NCBI GenBank assembly: GCA_012838875.1
Contig: DUOL01000156.1
Span: 1-7,916 of the forward strand
Reading direction: 5' to 3'
From: Bacteroidales bacterium
GTDB taxonomy: Bacteria > Bacteroidota > Bacteroidia > Bacteroidales > WCHB1-69
Length of the DNA: 7,916 bases
The notes below the pieces were generated by a model. That model was not told the DNA's origin. It searched no databases and saw only the letters and a list, made by a program, of their open reading frames with translations. Both the position numbers and the translations under genes were made by a program. Every line of letters begins with the position of its first letter. Positions within the stretch are counted from its first letter, which is position 1. This document shows positions 1 through 6,377 of the stretch, piece after piece.

Positions 1-3000
1 CTCCTTGATTATAGATAACAACCGTCGGCATATCTTGTATTGTAACGTTCACACCATTAAGCGGTAATCCAACGGTGTCCGTACCATCAAGAATAACAAC
101 CGTATAATAACAATCTTGCGTAGCTGTATAGGTATTGTTGTAACCTGAGTAAACTAACTCATTGCCGCAATACCAATTATATGTATAATTTCCATCATTC
201 GGCATATTGGTTGTCAAAACTACCGGTTCGCAAGAAACAATATCTCCTGCTGAGCCATTGGCGGTAATAACAACATCATGAATATCAATAATATGCTCGA
301 TAACATCGACTATCTTTTCTCCGATAGCTTGACATCCCGGGCAATCTTGTGAAACTTCACATTTTACGCTAAACGTACCTGTTTGCGGGAAAGTAGTTGT
401 AAAGGTTTGGTTTGTTTCACCTGCAACCGGTACATTATCAATATACCATTGATAGGTAACGGTGCCTACAACATATCCACCTTGGATATTAGCCGTATAG
501 GTTACTGTCGAATCTTTATTAACTACAGGATCTCCTACAATTATAACATTCGGGTCGAGTAGCACGGTGATTCGTAGAGGATCAGTATAAGCATTATTAC
601 AATAATGAGCTAATGATGACCCTGTTTGCCATACATGTAAGTAGTAATACTCGGCATTCGGGTTTTCAATATTTTCATTAGCTGATGAAGGAGTGCTAAT
701 ATCAATTAAATAAGGATAATTAACGTAATCACTATAAGTTAAAGTTCCACCATCAAGATGTAAACCATTGTGATACCATTGATAGTGAATCAATTGACTT
801 GTATCGGGAACTACTAACTGTGCGTCAATAGCCACACTACCGCCTTCACAAACGGTATCATTTGATGGGGTAATAGTAACTTGAAGAGTCGGATAGATTA
901 CAATAGTATCTGTTGTATCGGCTACAGGCGGACAGTTATATCCGGAGGTTGCAACTTCAACTGAGTAGCTGTAACCTAATGCTTCATTCGTTAGATTTTC
1001 AAGAACGATAGATGTATCGCCTTGTCCCGTATAAATTGGTGTATTCGTGGGTGATAATTGTGTCCAAGTGTAAGTTACCACTTCCAGACCAGTAACAGAA
1101 TCTCCCGGAACGGTCTGAGGCCATGCATCTAAGGTTACCTCTTTACCAACACAAGTAGAATCGGACTCTAAAGAGGTATGGAATTTAATATTATCATTCG
1201 GATTCGAAACAACCGTAATCGGAATTTGCATAGTATCACCACAATTCCCTTCTAATGTTACGACTGCAACTTGAATTTCTACTATTGTTCCGGCAGGCTG
1301 GTCAATTATAGGAGTCGTACAAGTTCCATTGTTCGTGGTATCGAAAGCAACTCCTGACATAGACCAATAATATGTCAATGCTTCACCTGTAGCATTGACG
1401 TTGATAGTAGTGTTACTATCTTGGCAGAAACGTATGTAAGTATAATTCGGGTCTATCACCGGTACCGCGCGGGTAACTAAATAGATAGTATCCTTGGCAC
1501 GACAATCTACATCATCGTCATAATTATTTGATTGCCATACTTCTACTATAAAGGGATAAGTTCCATTAGTGAAAGTATCAAGGGCATTGCTTATCAATGT
1601 ACCAGGATAATTAGCTAATACATTAATTGTATCATTGATAGTGTCCCCATTAGTCACATTCGGATAAGTGTTTCTATATATTTCTGTCGTATCATAGGTA
1701 ATTCTCCAATGTACATTATTATCTTGTGTAACAATAATCTCAAGTGGAATAGCTGTTGATTCTACATTTTCGCAAACCGTATCGGACCCACCGTTAATCA
1801 GAGCGGCGGTGTAAATATAAAATTCTTGTCCATCAAAATTCGGCAATATTTGACAACCGGTCGTTAAATTTTGAATCGCTACATTTACCGCTATTTGATC
1901 TGATAATCCATTAGCAAATGGTAATTGATAAGTAAATGTATCTACAAAACTATTGGTAGTTACAACGTGAGTATCAATATTTACCCACGAAGTGTTATCA
2001 TTGTCAAATGTATCTATTGTCCAAATGTAACGGAACGTATCGGTTCCTCTATAAGCGTCTGTATAAATCGTACTATCAAGCCTTGCAACAAAATCAACAT
2101 AGGAATTTTCACATTGATCTACCACAGTATCCATGTTAATTTGGGGTGTATTAAATATAATAATATTCACTTTGGATTCAAGTACCGTACTACAACCCGG
2201 GGTGGTGTATGTAATAACCAACTCTGTCGTATCCGGGAATAACATGAGATCCGCACTTCGAATGGTATCATCAATTGAAAGTGTAGTATCTCCGAAAACC
2301 GGATTGTTAAAGGTAGCATAATAGGTAAAAGGCAAGTGATCAAAAACGCCAAAAACGCCAAAATCACTAATACAGAATTTAACTTCTCCGTCCTGTATAG
2401 CGTAAGGAGCATCAATATACACCAACGAATCTTTAACGAACGTGTCGGTATTAAATATAGTTACGGTTAGTGCCGTATCATATTTTAATTGACAGCCCGG
2501 CAAGCCGGATTGTGAATAGATTTCAAAATTAAAATGGATTGCATCATTATCCGGATTAACCGTATAATAATCGTTAATAAAAGCTGAGTCAATATTAGCA
2601 GTAAAAGGAATTGAGTTATCAGATGTTTGTGGGTCGTCTATCGTGTCGGTTTCAACAGTATCCGTTGGTGTATTGGTTGTTGTCCATGACCAAACGAACG
2701 ATTCTCCAAATAAGAAAGTATCAAGGGTAACTTCTGTTAAGTCAAATCTTGCCGTTCCTTCGATACAGATAGTGGTATCAAAAGGAAGGTTCACTGCCAA
2801 CGGAGCGGCTACGTTAACCGTAATGGTGTCTGACATTCCGGCACATTGTCCATCCGCAAATGAATAAATTACAAAATAGTCATAACGACCATTAGTGTCT
2901 ACGTAATTCGACACATTATATAGAGCGGACGTATCATTAGGCAGAGTAATATCAGTCGTAATAATCGTATCCGCACCACTTAAAGAAGAATCTTGCATCA

Positions 3001-5470
3001 TGTAAGTTGTAAAGCGAGCATTATTACCGCCGTACAATGGGGCGTAATCTTCCGTTAGATTCTCTATAACAAAAGTTAAATCATGAGCACCGCCAAGACA
3101 AACGAGAGGAGTATAGTGTGCCGCATCGGTTAGTGCTTTCATAACAAGTGGTGGTAATCCAACAAAATAGATTGAATCTTTCACATAGCAACCGAGAGTT
3201 CCCGGATCTTCGATAATTAATTTGAATGTAGCCGGTTCTGTTATTTCTAAATCGGAGAAATCAACTGTGATAAGACGAGAAACGGCGTCTATTGTATCGT
3301 TAATAGTTCCGGAAACAGCAGCTAGCGGTTCCCAACTCCAGCTCAAACTTGCTCCACTGCTTAAAGGCATTCCATTAACGAGTGGTCTAATTCCACCGTA
3401 TCTTAATACATTCGTATCACCGGTAGCACAGAAGTGGGTAGTATCAGGATAATCGATTGTCATTTTCGCTAACCCGATTGAAACGGAAACTGTATCTATA
3501 TCGATACATAAATTATTTACTTGAATTTCACAAATGATGGTAGTATCATTTTGTATATTATATATTGTATCAAAGAGATAAACATAATTTGTATCAGCAG
3601 GTTTTGTAACCGTATACGTAATACTATTATTAATAATGAACTTCACGTCCAATATAGAATCTTTAAAATTGGTATCGATAGCTCCAACGAAAGTAACGGG
3701 AACGTCGAAGCCGGCACAAACTTGAAGTGTATCGGCACTTCCGTGTGTATATAGACTATCGGCTAATCTGAAGTCGATTCTTGGAGTTGAGAAAGCTCTA
3801 ATTTTGAAAGTATCCGTTATATAACAGCCATAATCTCTTAAAGAGGCTTGTACATTCTTCTGGAAATAATCCACTGCAAAAATGTAACTTGTAGAAGCAT
3901 CATGCATTATTAGGGTATCCAGAGCGAAATTATTAACGTTTCCGGTATCAAGGTTTCTGGTTGTGATAGGGATCGGATTACCTTCTTCGTATACGGATAA
4001 TACGGCATTGATATTAGAAATATCCAAATCAAGACCACCATCAATAGAAATATTAACTTCAAATTCACTTCCGGCGCAAAGAATTGAATCTATAGTTCCG
4101 TCTGCTTTAATTTTGTCCGGTGAAACGGAATTGAGAACGAGTTCAGGGCTTTCAGCCGCAATAATATTTTCGTATCCCCAATAGGTACCCGGATAAGGGA
4201 ATTTTTGAGAAGATTCTACATATTTTTTTATAATGTATGCATTATCTCCTACTAACACAGTATCGTTAAATGTAAATGCCATGGCATTAGGCCCGGCACT
4301 TATAGAATCAAGAGAGTCTTGCTCTAATGAAGAGAGATGTACTTCATCAAAAACCACTCCATTATACTTATAACTTTCATACCACTTAACTTCATTGTTA
4401 TTTCTGAAAGTCATCCAGTCATAACATCCAATTTGATCTACTCCCACGCTACAACGATATCTCGTTGTCCCATTAATAGTAAACCCTGCATTATTGACGA
4501 CACGATATGGGATTGTTTCATTGACAATAGGTACGGTTCTAACTTTATATGTCGTATTGTGTTGGTTAACAGGAATAGTATCACTTATGTATGTGGTATC
4601 TATATGATCAACAACGAGGAAAGGGGGAGAATAGATTGAATCGAGTTCCGATTCAATATAATACTTAGCCACGTAAAAAGTATCTTTCCAAACAGTATCT
4701 ATCACGATTGGGTCGCCAGGAATAGTATCAATACTATCAATCACACGGAAAGTGTCTATTAGTGTTAGTATAGTATCCGGATTATAAATAATCGGAGGAA
4801 CGGGAGCAAGAATGGTATCTGTTTTCCATAGCGTATCTATACGAATCAACGTACTATCCTGTCTAAAGGTAGTATCGATAATCGTCATATCGGTAATAAA
4901 AAGTGTTGTCGTAAGTGTTCTTAACGTATCAACCAAATTAACATCCCCTTGTAGTTTATAAGAATAGTTTCCGGTGCTTAACATCGGATTGGCAAAGAAG
5001 TTATCTGTAAGTTTATTATTTATTAGCTTCACAGTGTCGGAATTGAAAATCCAAAACATGCGATAATCATATAAATCCAACTGTGATAGGGTGTCATCAA
5101 TGGCATACTGAATAACCTGTCCATTAGCCGTACTAGGATTATGATTAACCTCCCTAATCCCTGTAAAGATATTAAGATCGCTGGGATAAAATAAAGTATC
5201 TGTTAGAGATGACATAGTAAATATCTTAGTTGTCATCGGTGTAAATGGAGCTCGAGCCGTATCACGCTCATAAACGACTTCTTGTCTTAAAACTTTTGTC
5301 GTATCGGGATTTCCGTCTATCTCATCAAGCATAGCAGACGCCGGCGAAAGCAGAACCCAATCGGTTACACTTTTTCCATTATCTGTTGTGACAGTAGTCG
5401 CTTCACTCCGAGCTTGGTTTATTCCTAAAAAAAGAAACACCATCAGGAAAAAAAACATAAATTTTTTCAT
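1..5470 (-). CDS. Giant secreted Ig/PKD-like repeat surface protein, N-terminal part (3' end beyond left edge)
   Basis: This is a partial gene of 1823 codons. I read every triplet of the minus-strand frame from the ATG at 5470 to the left edge and found no stop. The N-terminus is a signal peptide: MKK, a Phe/Leu-rich hydrophobic stretch, then GINQA, with cleavage likely near residue 20-24. Residues 25-190 match no family I know. Residues 197-298 are an Asp-Thr-rich tract. Residues 311-460 include a close cysteine pair (C340, C349) followed by W352. From about residue 460 a module array begins, each module opening with a short strand ending in Cys (C465, 585, 681, 791, 902, 1033, 1120, 1233, 1349, 1440, 1541, 1747) and often followed by a Y/F-x-W motif such as YQWY or YNWY. 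This is the usual pattern of Bacteroidota Ig-like/PKD-like domains. Such proteins are typically exported by the type IX system and act in adhesion, gliding or matrix formation. The C-terminal sorting domain cannot be seen, so the exact role is unknown. Confidence 0.9.
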   Translation of the reverse strand, partial: MKKFMFFFLMVFLFLGINQARSEATTVTTDNGKSVTDWVLLSPASAMLDEIDGNPDTTKVLRQEVVYERDTARAPFTPMTTKIFTMSSLTDTLFYPSDLNIFTGIREVNHNPSTANGQVIQYAIDDTLSQLDLYDYRMFWIFNSDTVKLINNKLTDNFFANPMLSTGNYSYKLQGDVNLVDTLRTLTTTLFITDMTIIDTTFRQDSTLIRIDTLWKTDTILAPVPPIIYNPDTILTLIDTFRVIDSIDTIPGDPIVIDTVWKDTFYVAKYYIESELDSIYSPPFLVVDHIDTTYISDTIPVNQHNTTYKVRTVPIVNETIPYRVVNNAGFTINGTTRYRCSVGVDQIGCYDWMTFRNNNEVKWYESYKYNGVVFDEVHLSSLEQDSLDSISAGPNAMAFTFNDTVLVGDNAYIIKKYVESSQKFPYPGTYWGYENIIAAESPELVLNSVSPDKIKADGTIDSILCAGSEFEVNISIDGGLDLDISNINAVLSVYEEGNPIPITTRNLDTGNVNNFALDTLIMHDASTSYIFAVDYFQKNVQASLRDYGCYITDTFKIRAFSTPRIDFRLADSLYTHGSADTLQVCAGFDVPVTFVGAIDTNFKDSILDVKFIINNSITYTVTKPADTNYVYLFDTIYNIQNDTTIICEIQVNNLCIDIDTVSVSIGLAKMTIDYPDTTHFCATGDTNVLRYGGIRPLVNGMPLSSGASLSWSWEPLAAVSGTINDTIDAVSRLITVDFSDLEITEPATFKLIIEDPGTLGCYVKDSIYFVGLPPLVMKALTDAAHYTPLVCLGGAHDLTFVIENLTEDYAPLYGGNNARFTTYMMQDSSLSGADTIITTDITLPNDTSALYNVSNYVDTNGRYDYFVIYSFADGQCAGMSDTITVNVAAPLAVNLPFDTTICIEGTARFDLTEVTLDTFLFGESFVWSWTTTNTPTDTVETDTIDDPQTSDNSIPFTANIDSAFINDYYTVNPDNDAIHFNFEIYSQSGLPGCQLKYDTALTVTIFNTDTFVKDSLVYIDAPYAIQDGEVKFCISDFGVFGVFDHLPFTYYATFNNPVFGDTTLSIDDTIRSADLMLFPDTTELVITYTTPGCSTVLESKVNIIIFNTPQINMDTVVDQCENSYVDFVARLDSTIYTDAYRGTDTFRYIWTIDTFDNDNTSWVNIDTHVVTTNSFVDTFTYQLPFANGLSDQIAVNVAIQNLTTGCQILPNFDGQEFYIYTAALINGGSDTVCENVESTAIPLEIIVTQDNNVHWRITYDTTEIYRNTYPNVTNGDTINDTINVLANYPGTLISNALDTFTNGTYPFIVEVWQSNNYDDDVDCRAKDTIYLVTRAVPVIDPNYTYIRFCQDSNTTINVNATGEALTYYWSMSGVAFDTTNNGTCTTPIIDQPAGTIVEIQVAVVTLEGNCGDTMQIPITVVSNPNDNIKFHTSLESDSTCVGKEVTLDAWPQTVPGDSVTGLEVVTYTWTQLSPTNTPIYTGQGDTSIVLENLTNEALGYSYSVEVATSGYNCPPVADTTDTIVIYPTLQVTITPSNDTVCEGGSVAIDAQLVVPDTSQLIHYQWYHNGLHLDGGTLTYSDYVNYPYLIDISTPSSANENIENPNAEYYYLHVWQTGSSLAHYCNNAYTDPLRITVLLDPNVIIVGDPVVNKDSTVTYTANIQGGYVVGTVTYQWYIDNVPVAGETNQTFTTTFPQTGTFSVKCEVSQDCPGCQAIGEKIVDVIEHIIDIHDVVITANGSAGDIVSCEPVVLTTNMPNDGNYTYNWYCGNELVYSGYNNTYTATQDCYYTVVILDGTDTVGLPLNGVNVTIQDMPTVVIYNQG
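4577..4882 (-). repeat. Asp-Thr-rich tract within the giant protein (residues 197-298)
   Basis: About 102 residues contain twelve x-D-T/S triplets, mostly I-D-T, with the aspartates at residues 199, 212, 218, 232, 239, 245, 248, 258, 263, 277, 291 and 297. The intervals cluster around 5-7 and 13-14 residues. Two copies of a longer pattern are visible, DTLWKTDTI and DTVWKDTF. A proline-rich patch (APVPP, residues 222-226) lies inside. On the plus strand this appears as recurring gtatc. It looks like a degenerate repeat linker between the N-terminal region and the Ig-like array; a beta-strand ladder or an acidic metal-binding spacer are both possible. No function is assigned. Confidence 0.6.
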
Positions 5471-6009
5471 CTCTTTGAATTTAATTATTACTATTTTATT
5501 ATTTGCTTTTATATTTAATTTTAATATATTCATTTTTAATCATACAAAACATTATGCCAAGAACTTTTTCCCGACTTTTTTTTTCTTCATATTTTTCATT
5601 TATTCCTTGTCATAATACTATTTCAACTTGCAAAAATACAAAAAAATAATTTAAAAAATCAAATTATTTAAAATTACAGCACTTTTATTTATCATTTCAA
5701 GCTAATTCTCTGACTTTCAATAAAATATTTTTTTTAAAAAATTCACCGTTTCTACTAATTTTAATCATAATATCTTATTCTTCTAATTATTCATCAAGGT
5801 TTCGAAATATATTTAAAAAATCGTAAACAATTCGTAACCATAAAATTAAATTAATTTATTCTCACATACATAACTTTCTTTTTTTCATTCAAATATCAAT
5901 TAGCAATAATACAAAAATTTTTAATTGTATATATTAATATTATTGTAATTGGTGATTTTTTTTATTTTTCGACCATTTTTTTCTCTTTTTATTTTTTTTA
6001 TTTTTTGAT
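5471..6009. other. Extremely AT-rich intergenic region, no gene seen
   Basis: This is the left part of the divergent spacer. Sampled 60-base blocks have 12% (5641-5700) and 17% (5941-6000) G+C, far below the flanking genes. Both strands consist of A and T runs with frequent stops; I see no tRNA, no convincing small ORF and no stable GC hairpin. It ends in a series of long T runs (about 5954-6013) directly against the GC-rich fold-back element. A perfect 10-bp palindrome, ATATTAATAT, lies at 5931-5940. Apart from the promoter candidate at 5631-5663, nothing here can be assigned. Confidence 0.7.
5631..5663 (-). promoter_or_regulatory. Candidate Bacteroidota promoter of the giant surface-protein gene
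   Basis: On the minus strand TATTTTTG (5638-5631) matches the Bacteroidota -7 consensus TAnnTTTG. A TTTG (5663-5660) lies upstream with a 21-bp spacer, as expected for the -33 box. Transcription would start near 5624 and give a leader of about 150 nt before the ATG at 5470. The bases just before that ATG (AAAGAG) are too close to be a normal ribosome-binding site, and lack of a Shine-Dalgarno sequence is common in this phylum. The region is so AT-rich that chance matches are possible. Confidence 0.5.
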
Positions 6010-6024
6010 TTTTAATCAGGGCGT
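6010..6024 (+). repeat. Left terminal inverted repeat of the fold-back element
   Basis: TTTTAATCAGGGCGT here matches the reverse complement of 6248-6262 at 14 of 15 positions; the single difference is C at 6017. The outer half is AT-rich like the flank, so the true terminus may be the AGGGCGT core at 6018-6024. Confidence 0.7.
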
Positions 6025-6120
6025 ACCTTATTTGCAGGCGTTCACGGGGTGGCCTTCGGTTTCAGGTAGGTAGTCGTTAGCCGTTTTAATTGCGTGAGGA
6101 CGTAGCCGAAAAGCCCGCAA

Positions 6121-6203
6121 GGGCGGAAGCCGCTGGGGACGCTGGTGCAAAAAAGCGACTTTAGAAGCTCTTTTTGCCGCAGCGTCCCCAGCGGCTTTCG
6201 CCC
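6121..6203. repeat. Central long hairpin of the fold-back element
   Basis: Bases 6121-6144 pair with 6180-6203 over 24 consecutive positions, with only one G-T wobble (6126/6198). After a 2x2 internal loop, 6147-6153 pair with 6171-6177. Three more pairs follow past a bulged base, closing a 10-nt loop at 6157-6166. No T run follows the right arm, so it does not look like a factor-independent terminator. As RNA it would be a very stable rod; as DNA it could extrude as a cruciform. Confidence 0.75.
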
Positions 6204-6226
6204 GCGGACTTGTAGGCGGAGGCCGA

Positions 6227-6245
6227 CCCCGAGCGTAGCGAGGGG
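6227..6245. repeat. Small hairpin near the right end of the fold-back element
   Basis: CCCC (6227-6230) faces GGGG (6242-6245). The inside, GAGCGTAGCGA, allows two G-C pairs around a GTA loop, with tandem G-A/A-G mismatches between the two helices. The same CCCC can alternatively pair with GGGG at 6046-6049 on the far side of the element. Confidence 0.5.
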
Positions 6246-6247
6246 AC

Positions 6248-6262
6248 ACGCCCTAATTAAAA
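6248..6262 (-). repeat. Right terminal inverted repeat of the fold-back element
   Basis: ACGCCCTAATTAAAA is the inverted partner of 6010-6024 (14 of 15 bases). The GC-rich segment stops abruptly at 6253 and AT-rich DNA resumes, which supports a boundary here. Confidence 0.7.
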
Positions 6263-6323
6263 TTATTATTATGAGACTTCTGCATAGAAATTAGTAGAAA
6301 ATTTTAAAATTTCCACACTCCAC

Positions 6324-6355
6324 TTTCACTTTCAACTTTCTAAATTGTATCTTTG
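6324..6355 (+). promoter_or_regulatory. Promoter of ispG-ygiQ (Bacteroidota type)
   Basis: TATCTTTG at 6348-6355 fits the TAnnTTTG -7 consensus. Upstream at 6324-6327 is TTTC, a near match to the TTTG -33 box, with a 20-bp spacer. Initiation would fall around 6361, leaving a leader of only about 16 nt before the ATG at 6378. The -33 region lies inside three copies of ACTTTC (6322, 6328, 6335). No Shine-Dalgarno sequence precedes the start codon. Confidence 0.6.
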
Positions 6356-6377
6356 CATTCGGATTAATTGAATTATT

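Larger units (their letters stand above)
6010..6262. mobile_element. MITE-like fold-back element, 253 bp, GC-rich, non-coding
   Basis: A sharply bounded GC-rich island (61% over 6021-6250) lies in very AT-rich DNA. Its ends are inverted repeats of 15 bp with one mismatch, with the core AGGGCGT on the left and ACGCCCT on the right. Inside, 6046-6058 can pair with 6217-6230 (one bulged G, one wobble), and a long central hairpin occupies 6121-6203. No transposase or believable ORF is present. Terminal inverted repeats, internal fold-back and small size suit a non-autonomous transposable element or a dispersed palindromic repeat. From memory, elements with GGGCGT...ACGCCC ends and hairpin cores recur in Bacteroidota intergenic regions, but I cannot check copies here. 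No clear target-site duplication is visible outside the repeats, so the exact ends and the mechanism are uncertain. Confidence 0.65.

Noticed and set aside
2342..2359. Tandem 9-bp duplication (two copies of aaaaacgcc) in the giant gene
   Set aside because: It has only two copies, keeps the frame and encodes GVF twice. It is a minor duplication, too short to call a repeat locus or phase-variation tract.
1925..4639. Several plus-strand ORFs of 60-105 codons (for example 1925-2242, 3521-3754, 4337-4639)
   Set aside because: They lie opposite the giant minus-strand frame, which is continuous and shows clear module structure. Their translations are low-complexity and lack starts with plausible promoters, so they are antisense shadows.
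5388..5615. Plus-strand ORF of 75 codons ending in a Phe/Ile-rich stretch that looks membrane-like
   Set aside because: It overlaps the signal-peptide end of the giant gene in antisense and continues into T-rich DNA. The hydrophobicity comes from poly-T codons rather than a real membrane protein.
5931..5940. Perfect palindrome ATATTAATAT in the AT-rich spacer
   Set aside because: A 10-bp AT-only palindrome is expected by chance in DNA this AT-rich, and it is not aligned with the promoter candidate.
6121..6203. Central hairpin as a factor-independent terminator
   Set aside because: No T run follows the right arm on the plus strand and no A run precedes the left arm for the minus strand. No gene ends nearby, since both neighbours start in this spacer.
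6028..6249. Minus-strand ORF of 73 codons inside the fold-back element
   Set aside because: Its Arg/Pro/Ala-rich translation follows from the GC-rich palindrome, and the DNA symmetry explains the sequence better than coding does.
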